This document shows positions 1 to 12,300 of a DNA stretch of 64,000 nucleotides, one piece after another (positions within the stretch are counted from its first letter, which is position 1; each line of letters begins with the position of its first letter). This DNA is from Hesseltinella vesiculosa (lineage: Eukaryota; Mucoromycota; Mucoromycetes; Mucorales; Cunninghamellaceae), in assembly GCA_002104935.1 (NCBI GenBank), contig MCGT01000060.1, forward strand, positions 1 to 64,000, read 5' to 3'. The notes under the pieces were generated by a model that was given only the letters and a program-made list of their open reading frames with translations, was not told where the DNA came from and did no database searches. A program made the position numbers and the translations under genes.

Positions 1-345
1 ACAGCCCAGCTGCCTTACATGCCTTACAGCCCAGTTGTTGCCTTACAGCCCATTGCTGTACAGCTTCCATGTTGCTCGTAGTGCCTTCACAGCTTCGCAT
101 GTGTGTGCTAGTACACATTACAGCCTTCCATGTTGTGTTGCATTACAGCCCTGCTGTTTGCCTTTCAGCCTTGCTGTTTGCCTTAAAAATTCCTGCTGTT
201 TGCCTTACGGCTTCCTGTTTGCCTTTCTTGCCTTATTTTTTTTGAAAAAAAAAAAACCAGCCCTCCTGTTTGCCTTAGAGCTTCCCGGTTGGCTCAACTT
301 CCTGGTTGCCTTATAATATTCCTGTTGCCTAACAGCTTCCTGGTT
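1..345. repeat. Degenerate tandem repeat of a GCCTTACAG-CCTG type
   Basis: The block is built from irregular copies of a word close to gccttacagcttcctgttt, with spacing of roughly 17 to 30 bases. It is interrupted by a short T/A homopolymer near 237-256. Both strands are open by chance in places, giving a leucine/cysteine-rich reading frame that follows the repeat and looks like no protein. The block continues off the left edge, so its full length is unknown. The first gene starts about 140 bases after it ends. Confidence 0.75.
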
Positions 346-487
346 GTCCACTACCTTCTCATCCGTTTTTTTTTAATAGATATTGCAGGTAAAAAACCGT
401 TGAAAGCGAGAAAAGCGACAGAAAGCGCTTTCGGTAGCATCGGCTTTTGTTTCGCTCTTTTTCCCCGTAACATTTCCATTTTTTTGC

Positions 488-2483
488 ATGGTTGAAATAT
501 TTGCTAAACACGAATGCCCGTATTGCCCTCATATAAGTAATGAAGCATGGCTTCTTCGACGGCACTTTCAACTTATGCACACCATTGACCTCCCAATTGA
601 TACTGGTCGCCTCAAATCTTCGCAAACAATCACGTTCGTCAAGGCGCCCACGCCAAACAGCGACACCCGGCTTCTTTGCTTTGTTTGCAAGAGCATGTTT
701 ACTTCAAAAGTGGACTTGCGCGAACATTTTAATGCTCATGTTGCTGAACAAGAGGTAACTAGTAAGGACTCTTTCAACCAATAGACTTACACTGTTCTTC
801 TAGCCTCGTCCTCTATCTCGTCACCGCTCACCCGCTCGCAAACCAAAACGACCCTACAAAGTGCTCAGTGATAACATTCCTTTCCCAGAGACTGTAGAGG
901 AAAAGGTAAGGAGAAAAACGCTGTGATGTTTACTCATTCCTTTTTGTTCAGTGGTGCGTGGATGAATTGCAAGTTTCTGACACCCTACTCAAAGTTCGTG
1001 AGCAAGTGGCCAAGAAAAATAAGCTGAACAAAGCCTTAACTGACGCCGAACTGCTGTATGCACCGCTGATACAACAACAACAACAACAACAAAAAAAGGC
1101 GCTGACTATCTTTGATTTTCCCTAGGGCTCTTGACCATGTATACGTATTTTCCGGAGATCAAAGGGATAGCACGTCTGGCTTTACATTGGGCCAGCACAC
1201 ACTCATTTTGGAAAGCATTGATATGATGAACGAAAATGATATCAATGTCAAGTTTTTGACCCCTTGGTGCTCCCAGTTGGCAGTGGTAAGAGTGATTGGG
1301 AAGGATCATTTTTTTAACTGAGGCTCTCTTCTTACAAGTTGGATAAACCGAGTTGGCGCAAAGTGAAGACTGCCACAAAGACATTTTCAATGGACGCGTT
1401 AAACTCATCAGACCCAAACGAGCTCCTTGCCGCCGATGCCCTTGACAACCTGTAAAGCGTGGGATAATCTCTGTTTTTGGGACATTCATTAATCTCACGT
1501 CTTTTCTTTTACACACAGGGCAGGTCGTTTGATCAGACGGGAAGAATCACGTCTCATGTTGGAGGATTCATTTGCCCACAAGTACCTCGATACCCTCTTT
1601 GACCCCGTCTTTGGCTCACAACCCGGCCTTTCATCTGACTGGTAAAAAAAAAAAAAAGTAAAAAAAGGGGATGCTGAGGTTTTTTTTAAGGGCAAATGGA
1701 CCGTTGCTCCACAAAAAAAGAAAATGGCAAGCTTGTGACGCTGATGATGAAGACGACAGCGGTAGTGGCACTGGTGATAATGATTTCACGACCAGCAGCG
1801 ATGGCTCCAACAGCAGTGGCAGCATCAATGCTAACGATGGTCAAATGTGTGACGGTATGGACGATGGCTGCCATTATACCTACAAACCCGACTGGGCTGT
1901 CTTTGCTGAAAGCCAACAGTCAACGGCTCCCGTTGCTGTCTTGGAGCTGAAGGTGACGTACAAGAGAAACCCAAACCAGATGACAGACTTTGTCAAAATG
2001 GCAAGACAAATGAAGCTGATGCTTCACGAACTCATCTATCTGGGTGTCCAGCAGCCAAGAACATTTGGCATTTTGGTAGAAGGTAAGCATACCTAGAAGA
2101 AAAAAAGAACAGCAGGATTGAGTTCATTTTTGGATACTGCAGGACAACACTTGCGCACCTTCGCCATGGATCTTCAATTCAGCGGCATTTACCGCATGGT
2201 CCAATTGAACCATGTTGATTTGTGTTTGGCGATGAGCCAGATGACAATGTTTCCAAGCGTCTTCGCAAGCCTTGTCAAGTTGAAGGTAGCTTTTGTTTTT
2301 TTACTTGTTTACTTTTCTTGCTGACCTCTTTGAATTCTTTAGGACATGATCGTGAGAGTGGCAGAAGCAATTGAACAGAACGACATTGCACGGCAGCTTG
2401 GCGATCGCATGCACCCCTCGGTACCTTTGGCATGGCTTCGACCGAATGCAACTTTCGCTCTACGCACAGAGTCTCGACAATGA
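488..2483 (+). CDS. Two C2H2 zinc fingers plus a PD-(D/E)XK-like domain, uncharacterised
   Basis: Proposed exons are 488-754, 804-905, 952-1055, 1126-1285, 1339-1451, 1519-1641, 1691-2082, 2143-2285 and 2343-2483, giving 514 residues. Every junction keeps frame. The N-terminus has two textbook fingers: C10-x2-C13-x12-H26-x4-H31 and C64-x2-C67-x12-H80-x3-H84. Around residues 355-380 the sequence YKPDWAVF is followed after about 16 residues by VLELKV. This is the PD...(D/E)xK spacing of the restriction-nuclease-like fold, ahead of a helical stretch and the segment QPRTFGILVEGQHLRTFAMD. An acidic, Ser/Gly-rich linker lies just before it. I recall Mucorales genomes carrying many unnamed proteins with a KPD...E-K arrangement, but I recognise no named family. 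DNA binding by the fingers is likely; nuclease activity is only inferred. The gene sits between a repeat and a gene-poor tail, as an accessory or transposon-derived gene might. Confidence 0.72.
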
Positions 2484-2840
2484 ATCTTTTGCGTCCAAAA
2501 TACTGTAAAAACAAAACTCCGTCCCCAGTCAGACTTCATCGCTTTTGATAGGGCAAATGCTGCGCATCCTCCAAAAAGGAAAGGCAACGGCCAGAATAAA
2601 AAATGAATAGGCAAAAGCCAGAGCTCACGAAAACTCATGTTGCGCAGATGAAAAAGTAATCCCGGAGAGGTGATGATAGATGGATTTACTAAAAAGAAAA
2701 AGGGCGATTTTTAGCCCAGTGGAACGTGAGTTTCCATGAATTCTGGCTTTTGCCTCTTCTTTTTAAAAAAGAGTGCAGGTCCAATTCTCTTTTTTTTTTT
2801 TTCTAGGATTCACTTCGCTCATACACATACGTCCTCCGAG

Positions 2841-2918
2841 GTTGGGGCCACTTTTCTGAAATTGGGGCCAACTTTCATAAGGTTGAGCTCACTTTTATGA
2901 GGTTGGGACCACTTTTTT
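2841..2918. repeat. Four imperfect 20-21 bp tandem units
   Basis: Four head-to-tail copies of a unit near ggttggggccacttttatga start at about 2841, 2861, 2881 and 2901. They differ by a few substitutions. The rest of 2484-3191 holds homopolymer A and T runs (including a long T tract near 3025-3052) and no convincing gene. Confidence 0.7.
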
Positions 2919-3022
2919 TCTGATGTTGGAACTAGAGAGAAAGGCGTTGCCCAGTACATATTTTACAGAACTGTACCACAGCATCTACCTATAAATAATA
3001 GTCATGATACTATCTTATTCAA

Positions 3023-3057
<35 letters not shown>

Positions 3058-3191
3058 CAAAAGTGCGAAGGTGAGGTCCGGTAAAGAAGCGCCAAAGGAG
3101 GAATGAAGACAAATCACTTTACTGGTTATGTGTACGAAAAATAAAATGTAGAGATGAGGGTGCATGCAATGAAAAAAAGGAGAGAATAGTG

Positions 3192-4444
3192 TTATTTCTT
3201 GGTAAAATTCTTCTTTGCTTTCTTGATGACTTTGCCGGTCTTGAATGGTTTGGCATCCTTGGTGGCTCTGGTGCCCTCAAGAACCTTGGGGGCAGCCAGG
3301 GTTCGTCGCTTGCTTCCTCTTGTAGGCTTGGTGTCGGAAGGCTTGCCTTTTTTCTTGGGGTCATGCTTAGAGCCAGATTTCTTGCTGGCATGGTTTTGTT
3401 GTTGTTGCTTCTTCACGCCCTTGGGTTGATTGGTGCAGCGCTGGATCCGGATTTTATGGGAGGGTTCGCGGAACGTCTTGTCTTCCATGGCCAAGGCAAT
3501 GACCACTGAGTCACGATCCTTGAATTGAACATACCCGATGCCTTTGCCGAGATTGCTGTCGCGGTCACGCACCACTCGTACTCGTTCGACTTGGCAGCCG
3601 TTGCTGAAAAAGGTCCATAGCTCTTCGTCCTTGACGTCGAATGGCAGACCACCTACAAACACAGATCGTTTGGTGTCGCCTTCCTGTGAAGCGTGAGAGA
3701 GGTGAGCGTAGGTCCCTCTGTTGTCGAATTTCTATCTTACTGTCGGGGCATTTGCCAGGTCAACACGCAAATGGTGCTCATTGTAGATTTGACCATCCAG
3801 GGCTTTGGCGCAGGCAGCTGCCTCCTCCTTTGTCTTGAATACAACGTAGCCGTTCAGCTCTTGCCGACCAGTGTTGAACTGCTTGGAGATAAAGGCCCCT
3901 TTGCGATCCATCTGGTTGGCTAGTGCGAACGACCGGAAGCGGATGGACTCGACGGTGCCATGCTGGCTAAAGTGCTTTTTAACGTCCTTGGTGCCTTGTT
4001 TGGTGGCGGCCGACACGGGCAAATTGCCGACAAACACGGTGCGAGCGTCCTTTTCTTTTTGCTCGGTGGCCTTGTCGCCCGTCAGTACCGAAGGTCGGTT
4101 GCGCTTTCGTAGACTTTGCTGCTTTTGTCCTTCCTTTTCCTCGTCAGCAGCCTTTCGCTAAGATTTACAAATGCGTCAGATCGCTGTCGTTCGCAAGCCC
4201 CATGTAAAACCAGCTTACCTTTTTTGTTGCAGGTTCTTCAGAGGTGGAAGTAACGGGTGTGGTCGATGCTTTGGGTTCTGGTATAGGGATTGGCTTGCTC
4301 AAAGTGTCACTTGGACCAGCCTTTTTAGAATGGTCAGTGACTTGTTGGATCAAGTGTCTGCAACAGGTAAAAGCTTACACTTGTTTGGAAGAGTTGATCA
4401 AGCTCCTTGACAACCTTGACTTTTTCTCCAAGTACAGAAGCCAT
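3192..4444 (-). CDS. NOP12: Nucleolar two-RRM RNA-binding protein (Nop12/RBM34 family)
   Basis: Proposed exons on the complement are 4379-4444, 4219-4320, 3741-4157 and 3192-3683, giving 358 residues with all junctions in phase 0. Two RRMs are clear. The first opens TVFVGNLPVSAATKQG and carries the RNP1-like NGYVVF. The second opens SVFVGGLPFDVKDEEL and carries GIGYVQF. The tail is rich in Lys, Arg and Ser, as in nucleolar proteins, and ends KKAKKNFTKK. Nop12 in yeast and RBM34 in animals act in large-subunit pre-rRNA processing; length and order match. The second intron ends in AAG rather than CAG or TAG, the only acceptor that keeps frame. The start codon is 500 bases from that of the divergent AMPK gamma gene. 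Confidence 0.87.
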
Positions 4445-4943
4445 CAAGAGAAATTCTGCAGAAAGTGAATGTGGAAGAAAAGGAAAAAAAAAAAAAAAAA
4501 AAGGCTGCTTCATGATGGAAAAGGAAGTGGCTTGCGGTGCCTCATTGGCTGTGTGCCCTTTGAAACACTCATTTTTTTTTTCTGAGCGATGCTGTGCTTG
4601 GCGTGGATTGTCAGTCCTTGCGAGTCCAGCTCTAAAGAGCAGCTTGAGTGAAGACAAAATGTAGAAAAAAAAATGGCCTTGTTGTGTGGAAGCGATCCAC
4701 TTTTTACTTTTTTCTTTGCAGGCGCGGGTCCCTTCCGCCATAGATTTCCGCTGATCAAAAAAAGCTCACTTTTTTTTTCTATCACTTTTCCGCCTCTCCC
4801 CTTATCATTTTATTTATTTTTTATTGTCATTTTCGTTTCTCACAGCTTCATTGCGACCACTGGAAACATAAACCATCTAGGGAAATCTAACAAAAAACCG
4901 TACCGACCTCCATCACATCAACTTGCTAGACGAGAACAAACCA
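4445..4943. promoter_or_regulatory. Shared divergent upstream region of the Nop12-like and AMPK gamma genes
   Basis: The two flanking genes are transcribed away from each other, so this 499-base stretch should hold both promoters. It contains an A run near 4483-4502, several T runs (4570-4579, 4771-4779) and a CT-rich leader at about 4780-4850, just before the AMPK gamma start. I see no convincing open reading frame here. Confidence 0.55.
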
Positions 4944-6200
4944 ATGTCTACATCGGAAAGTCTCTCACAACTCAACTCAGACAGAGAGTCCATCGATGTC
5001 ACCTCATCGCCACCTTTGCTCTCTCCAGAGCATGCTTGCGAAATCCAGCAGCTCGTCCAAACGTTTTTAAAGCAGCACACTGCCTACGATGTCTTACCTG
5101 TCAGCTATCGCTTGATTGTCCTTGATACCCGCCTCCTTGTCAAGAAAGCATTGGCCACCCTGGTCCAAAATGGTAGCCACATGTCTCCCAGTTAGCATCC
5201 CTGACGATTTTCTCTTTCCATTGCTTAGGGATCGTTTCTGCACCTCTCTGGGATAGTACGACCCAAAGCTTTGCCGGCATGCTCACGGTGGCTGATTTCA
5301 TTAACCTGATCAAATATTATTATACGCACTCCTCTGTGGATGAAGCATTGAAAGATATTGACAAATGTGAGCTTGCCCACCTGCGTCATGTCGAGAAACA
5401 AATCGGTGCAGCCTCGCCTCAGCGACTGCATCTGGATCCCATGGCCAGCCTCTATGATACTTGCCATTTGCTGGTCAAGAGCCGAGCCCATCGCGTTCCC
5501 TTGTTGGACAAGGAACCCAAGTCAGGTGTAGAGATGATCGTCAGTGTCGTTACCCAATACCGCATCCTTAAATTCATCGCCGTCAACGTACGTATCAAGA
5601 GCATAGATAACCACGACCTCAACTGCTTTTTTTTTTTTTTTTTTAATCAGTTCAAGGAATCGCATGTGCTCCGTCAGCCTTTGTCCGTATTGAAAATAGG
5701 CACCTACAAAAACATCGCCACCGCCTCTATGGATACACCCGTCATGGAAATCATCAACACCTTTGCCGAACAAAACATCAGCGCTGTGCCGATCGTGGAC
5801 GAACGTGGTGTTGTGTTGAATGTCTATGAAACCATTGATGTTATGGTAGGAAAGCAGCCTTGATTGCCAGCTCTTTGACCGTCCTTTCATTCTTTTTAGA
5901 GCATTGTTCGATCCGAGAAATACTACCAGCTGGATATTCCTGTGGGTGAAGCCTTGGCCTCCAGACCCAAGGTAAAGTTTCCTATGCTGACAAATCAAGG
6001 GCGACGTCTTCTGACTTTCTCCCTTGCCATTGTAGAATTACCCAGGTGTACACACTTGCCGTTTGAACGATACCTTGCTGTCCATCTTCCGCACCATTCG
6101 AAAACAACGTGTCTATCGCTTGATCGTAGTTGACGAGCACAACAAACTCCTCGGTATTGTCAGCCTGTCTAATATCCTGGGCCATTTGATCGGGCTGTAG
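4944..6200 (+). CDS. SNF4: AMPK gamma regulatory subunit (Snf4)
   Basis: Exons 4944-5172, 5229-5587, 5651-5845, 5900-5971 and 6036-6200 give 339 residues, close to yeast Snf4 (322). Four CBS modules can be followed: residues about 40-105 (AYDVLPVSYRLIVLDTRLLV ... GMLTVADFINLI), 135-195 (HRVPLLDKEP ... QYRILKFIAVN), 205-262 (ISAVPIVDERGVVLNVYETI) and 285-339 (YRLIVVDEHNKLLGIVSLSN). In the family, paired CBS modules bind AMP/ADP/ATP and set activity of the Snf1 kinase heterotrimer in response to energy status. The upstream in-frame TTG is not a start; the ATG at 4944 is the first. An A/T-rich AATAAA lies about 18 bases after the stop. The 3' end faces the Mo25 gene tail to tail. Confidence 0.95.
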
Positions 6201-6633
6201 AGCCCTTTATCCTGTAAATAAATATCTTAGCTTGACCACAGTACGATTCCCCTCTGGTATGGGGTATAACAAAAGTGACATCCAGCTCAGTTTTACGATT
6301 GCATACAAGTAGGCGCTGTCTATGACCGCAAGTGGACTTTCCTATCTCATGCCCCCGCCTTCTTCATCTTGCCATCTTTTTAAAATGGCTTTTTGTACAG
6401 TGCCGATGCTGGTATCTTCATGGCTACCATCATAGAATCGATAAGTAACCTACCACCCAGACAGGCTCCAATTTTTATCTTTCATTATTAGCAAGCTGCA
6501 TGACCATGTGCGTCACGAAGAGTCAAGAACTGAAGATGGAAACGAGGATCTCCCCAGCGCATCCAATCGCAACATAAAGCTACCTCAGACCTGGTTAATG
6601 CTTGCAAAGGCGAGAGCGAACAACAGTTTATTA
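6201..6633. other. Convergent intergenic region with AATAAA signal
   Basis: This stretch lies between the 3' ends of the AMPK gamma and Mo25 genes. TAAATAAATATC at about 6214-6225 is a likely polyadenylation signal for the AMPK gamma mRNA. No other gene is visible. Confidence 0.6.
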
Positions 6634-8164
6634 CTAATTGAGGTCTTGGATCTGCTTGACTAGGAAAGCTTTTTCATCATTGAATTGGTCATCGTCTACG
6701 TGCACCAACAACAAAAAGTTAAAAACAATGCTCATACCCCTGCTCTTCACCCAACCTCACTCGCTTACCTTGTCTATCGTTGTGGAAGTTGTTTAGGAAT
6801 ACAATGAGTTTCTCTTGATTCTTCACTAGGATATCCAGGATGGGCTTGTTTTTGTTGGGGTTGGCGACAAACACCTGGCGGGGTAAAAAAAAAAAGTCAG
6901 ACCGCGACATCCTTTGTGCCATCCTTCCTTTTTTCATCCCGCAGCATACCTTGAACACATGGAATGCTTCAAATTGTATGTTTCTACTCTTGTCACGCAA
7001 TAGGTTCATCATCATTTTCAAATTGTCGGCATTGCTGATGTATTTCGTCATGACGTTGAAATTGGTGCGGTCCAGCAAGATTTCCCCAAGCAGCTTCAAG
7101 GATTGTCGTTTGGTCACGTAGTTTTCTGAAATCAGTAACCGTTTGTAATGTTCAAAGAACTTTTTAAAAAGAAGGGAGGATGAGAAAGGGATGGAAATCC
7201 AATCTTCTACTTTTTCGTTATCCGGTTAATCCTTCTACCTCGTCGTAATGAGCGTCCAAATATTCTGCAACCATGGGCTTGTGTTTGGTGAGGATATCCT
7301 TAAAGGAAGCAAAGGCGTCAGAAGCGATGTCGAACGTCGACATTTCCACATAGTCAAAGAAGAGGTAAAAGTGTTTGGAGTATAGGATGATCTTGGCCAG
7401 AGCCTCGTGCCGTAAGCATTCGCGCAAAATCAGACCACAGTTTAGAGCAACTTCAGGCTTCTCGTATCCCTTTAACAGTGTGAATAGGATATCTTCGCGT
7501 TTGCATAGGTATTCCACCGTTGGTGATCGAGTACCAATGGAGCGTCGTAATAAATAGTTGAAGATTTGTGCTACGTCCTTCTTCGCCTTATCCACGCACA
7601 CCAGAAGTAAAAAAAAAAAAAAAAAGTGTCGTCATCAGTCTTGGCCGTAGCACCTGTTATTCATTGCTAACCTCGAATTCGAATTTTTGAATATTCAAAA
7701 TCATAAGCTGCAGCAAGTCATTGCTGTACACTTCTTGGGCCAATTGAGCCACCAAATCCGGATTTGGTTCATTATCTATTTGAGGAAACAGAAATAACAA
7801 TGTAATCAGTAACTGCTCCACTTGTTGCCAGTGACCTCTCTCAGAAGAAAAAAAAAAAAAAAAAGTTGCCACAAGTGATTCCTTCAAACAGGTGCCCCAC
7901 CCTCCAACCAACAATGCCTAATTACCAAAAATGATGTTCTTCATGGCTACTAGATATTTTGAAACATCTTCGCTAGCCTGTATTAGAGAGAGAGGAGGCG
8001 TGTATTAGCATCCATGGCGACGAAAATCTGGTTGCGTGTCCATTAATTTATTTATTGTTTACCTTTCGGCGGTCCGGCCCATCCAATTTATTAATGACAT
8101 CCTTCAAATGCTTTGCAAGATCATGAGGCGTCTTTTGCTTGGATTTGAATATGTTGAAATTCAT
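6634..8164 (-). CDS. HYM1: Mo25/Hym1 scaffold protein
   Basis: Complement exons 8063-8164, 7926-7977, 7672-7775, 7239-7586, 6950-7159, 6769-6874 and 6634-6695 give 327 residues, the usual Mo25 length. It starts [20 protein letters not shown], and the core [20 protein letters not shown] followed by [14 protein letters not shown] is a near match to animal CAB39. The C-terminal half holds [20 protein letters not shown] and [18 protein letters not shown], and the end is [16 protein letters not shown]. Mo25 proteins are helical-repeat scaffolds that activate STE20-type kinases. In fungi Hym1 belongs to the RAM/MOR polarity network, and in animals it activates LKB1, upstream of AMPK. Two acceptors (before exons 4 and 5) end in AAG. 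All phases close. Confidence 0.95.
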
Positions 8165-9364
8165 GGTGGAGAGATGATGAAGGGCAAAGGTCAATCCAAT
8201 GAAAAAAAAGAAGGAAAAAAAAGGGAGGGAAGAAAAAATAAAAAAAAAAAAAAAATAAATAGGAGGCGGTCTTCAAAAAAAAAAGGCACAAGGTCATGGT
8301 TGCAGACCTCTGTTGCCATGGCGAAATGGGGAGCAGTTGGATAGCTTTCGTAATAAAATTCAAGTTTTTGAACTGGTAATCTACGCCGTTCTCATACAAT
8401 TAAATAGCAATGGCAAGGCAGAATTGTCGGTGCATCCAATGAGTTTCCTGCACGAAAGGCGCAAAGGTTAAACTGCACGACACGTTTGTAATGACCATGC
8501 TGGAGAATCTACAAAGGTAGAGTCAGCTGTCATAGAACCACTTGCCTCTTTATTTATTGGCATAGCTGTATAGGTCACTTGAAGTGAGAGGACGTCAGGG
8601 TTCGGTGAAAACTGTCACCGCCGCCCGCTTGGCCGTTGGCAATTAGGCCAATAGCGTATGCTATGTCCCTAGGTCGATACCACGACGCCTATGTGCTTCG
8701 CGGTTGCATATATAGTCTCCTCTATTTAGATTCTAATGATGTGCAAATTTTCAGGCAAGTCGGTGGAGGTCGATTTTTTGGTGGGTTTTGAACCAGGGAA
8801 CACCCAGCAAAAAATCGTATTTTTTATGCTGTGAGATTGACGATCCAAAAACTGTCTTGGCTGCAAGTTGGCTGAGCGACCATGGACGAGGGACTTGGTT
8901 TTTTCAGCACCACTACCATTCAGGCTATTCTGCTCCCATGAAAATTTTCAGATAAATCCACTTTGCTCAAAAATGCTGTGAAGCATCCCTATTTTTTTTT
9001 TAGGATGAGAATAACGGGAAAAATCAGAAAATTCACGGCCGAAATTAAAACAGCGACACTTCCTTTGACTCGCTCAAGGCAATCTTCCAAATTTCGTCTG
9101 GTTGGACCATCACCGGTCAAAATCGTATCCCCACCCACTCAGCTTTCTTTTGAAAAAGCGATAAAGAAGATCATATATCACAGATACCCATATATCGTTC
9201 GCTTTCCTTGCCTATCTGTGACCCCCCCGAAAGACTTTTTTTTTTCTCCAGGCGGAGAACTTTTTTTTTTTTTTTCCCATTGCAGCTGTAGCATGTCAAG
9301 AGAACAGGTCTCACGGATTTTACTTTGAAAATGGAATTGAGCAACGCAAATGAACAATATCGAG
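8165..9364. other. Gene-poor intergenic stretch with short inverted repeat
   Basis: I find no supported gene. The stretch 8963-9328 is open for 121 codons but shows no motif and runs through homopolymers. A perfect 9-base inverted repeat, tcacagata at 9178-9186 and tatctgtga at 9213-9221, could form a stem with a 26-base loop. Most of the region is unremarkable. Confidence 0.4.
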
Positions 9365-12300
9365 CTAATCTCGGGACTTCTTGCCCTTCTTGCCTACAAC
9401 TTGGAACGAGTCATGGGATTGACCAGGCAAGGCAGCTTTCTTCTCTTGGGGTATCACTTTCGTCAGTTCAGCGCGGCGTCGCTTCATAAATTCAGACGCA
9501 AAGCGTCTGCCGTCCATCACCGTGGAGTTAGCGTAGATGATATCTTGGATGATTTCGTTGGTGGAGCTTTCCATGGGGAAGGACATGAACATGGAGATGA
9601 TCTCTTCGGCTACAAAAAAGGGAAAAAAAAAAGACATGAGCACTGCGGTTTTCTAAGATGACAGCTCTCTCTCTCATCTTTACGATTGACACCGGGGTTC
9701 AATTGGCGCAGCGCATTGCGGCACCAAGTCTTGAATTCATCACTGGGAGTGCTGGCATCGCGCTGCGACAGAGTGGCAGCCGCGGTGGGGCGTACAAGCT
9801 TGACGGCAGATCCAGGGTTGGAGGGAGCGGCCTTTTTGGCAGTGGCACCGACCACAGAATCCCAGGTGTAGGAAGCGGGGCCAGTCTTGGGTTGTACAGG
9901 TTTGGGTTTGGCTTGCACAGTTGTCCAGTCGTCGCCGTTGACCTCCTCTTCATAATCATCATAGGAAGTGTGCCAGGCAGGAGGGGCGTGCTGTTGAAGC
10001 TCTTCGGATTGGATATCCCTCACAGTCTTCTTGCCACTGGAGGAAGTCGAAGCCGAGATAGCCCATGGGCTGGCATTGTTGGCGGGGGCCGAAGGCGGCA
10101 TGCGCGTGCCAGGGGTCACCACACCCCACGACAGAGTGGTGGTGTCCAAAGGTTCATCATCGATCACAGTGGCAGCGGCTTGTTGGCGGGCGCGGCGCTC
10201 AGAGTCCTTTCGCTTCTTGTCGCTTTCCTTTTGTTCCAAGGCTTGGATTTCCCGTAAAGAAGGGCCTTTGGGCTCGGTCACGGAAGTCCAGCCGCCGGTG
10301 GCAGGCGACCAGGTCGAGGTCAAGGAGCCTGAGGACGACAAGGACAGCGGCTTGTTCTTCATGTGTTTCTTTTCTTGTTCTTGCTTGCGGAGCTCTTCTT
10401 GCTGGATTTCACGAAGCGACTTGGCCTTGACTTTGGGAATGGCGGGTGGGGTCAGCTTCTTCATGGTTGCCGCCGCCTTGGCGGCTTCTTCCTCGGCAAT
10501 GAGCATAGCAGCCATGGCGTTGGCTCGCTCGTGTGCTTGTTTGGCACGCTTCTTGGCAGCGATTTCCTCTTCTTCCTTTTGGATCTCCTGGAGCGACATC
10601 TTTTTCAAGTTGGTAGCGACTTGCTCGACGAGCTTGGGTTTGGGCTTGGGTTCGGCAGCGGCGGTGGATGTTTGAGCATGTGCGGGTGTGACGGTGGAGG
10701 CGGCGGCAGCAGGTGTAGGACCCCAGCCGTCATCGACAGCTGAAGCGGTGGAAAGGGCCTTTTCAGTTGGAGCGCCCCAGCCACCAAAGTTGCCGGTCGT
10801 TTTAGAAGGGCTGTCGCCCCAACCATCCTCGGTAGACGTCTTTGGCTGCTGCTGTTGCTGTTGCTGTTGCTTCTGTTTCTCTTCCAATAGCTGCTTTTGT
10901 TGTTGCAGTTGCAGTTGTTGCTCCTGCAGTTCGCGCAATTGCTGCTTTTGCTGTTCGAGCTGTTGTTGGACGCTATCCATAGACACAGAGGCGGCGACAG
11001 GCTGGGCGGCGTGTGAGACCTGGTCATCCCAACCAGATTGGTCTAGCTCAGGCTGCTTGGGCTGTTGCCATTCGTTGGAGGCAGCAGACTGACCAGAGCC
11101 TGCATGGAAGCCTTGATCCCAAGAATCAGGTGCAGTGATTATGTTGGAGGCAGACACATCAACTGCTGAACGGGACTGGGAAGGTGCAGAGAATGGTTTG
11201 CTAAACGGAAAATAAGTCAGCTCTCTTTTTCCACCATGGTCATCATCGGGATTCAGCTGACTTACGAGGACGTCGATGACCAACCTTTGGGAGAGACAGG
11301 AGCCTTTGCCCAGCCTCGCTGGCTTTGGGAATCGGCCCGTTCGGTCCAGGGGTTCTTGGAGGAGGTACTTTCAGGTTCGTCCCAGGCCAGACTGTCTTGT
11401 TGCTTGTTAAGGATCGAGGTATCGATAGACCAAGAAGCAGTGGCAGGGCCTTGTTTGGGTGAAGGAGAGCGAGTATGAGAAGGAGATCCCGGGGCACGGT
11501 CATCCGAGAGATTCGCCGCCATGGGTGAAACAAAGTTGCCCCAAGGGCTCGAGGGGGTTTCCACCGGTGTGCCAGAGCCTGAGCGCCAGCCGTTCAAAGC
11601 AGCAGGTCGCACAATGGGCGAAGCATGATTACTACGTTGGCGTTCCAAGAGAGGATCGACCATGGACGGCAGCTGAGGATGCGACGACGACGACGACAAG
11701 AAGGACGCAGGCTGTTGGGGACTGGCAAACGATTGTTGAGAAGGCTGCTGTTGACCAAACTGCTGTTGCTGCAAGTCCATGGGCAGCTGCTGGTGATGCT
11801 GCTGAGCATTAGGCGACATGGACATAAATGGCTGCTGATGTTGCGAAGGGTCCATCATCATGCTGCCAGGGTTGGCCATGCGCTGCTGAGGCTGCTGCTG
11901 CTGCTGCTGCTGCTGGAAAAACGCGGCTTGCTGCTGCCACTGCTGCTGCTGCTGCTGCTGCTGTTGCTGCTGGAACAGGTCGAGGGGTGAGTTCCAGCGA
12001 TCGGTAGACCACCCACCCCCATTTATCCCACCGGCATTGCCAAGGCTAAAGGGAGCCGCCGATTGAAAGGCGCGTGCACCACCTTGAGCAGGCAGAGCAG
12101 ACGACGCAGGCGTGCCGGCCATACCCATGACCGAGCCATTGGGGGTCATGGTGCTGATGGAGGAGGTGGAGGTGGAAGGGGTGACTGGCCCATTGCCAAG
12201 CAGAGGGTTGGTACCAACGGCCGGAGGTGTTGCGTTGGCCATGGAAGGAAGACCCAAGCCAGGAGGAGCATTCATCACCGGCATGCGGCTGGTGAACATT

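Noticed and set aside
35..316. 93-codon Leu/Cys-rich frame at the left edge
   Set aside because: It follows the tandem repeat, and its residues repeat with the DNA unit.
5522..5998. 158-codon complement frame
   Set aside because: Shadow of AMPK gamma exons and intron; contains a poly-Lys run from the intron T tract.
8963..9328. 121-codon + strand open frame
   Set aside because: No motif, passes through A and T homopolymers, and no leader or splice sites were found.
9658..11092. Overlapping + strand open frames of 100-214 codons
   Set aside because: They are antisense to the GYF gene, whose CAG/CTG-rich codons leave the other strand open; products are Cys- or Leu-rich without motifs.
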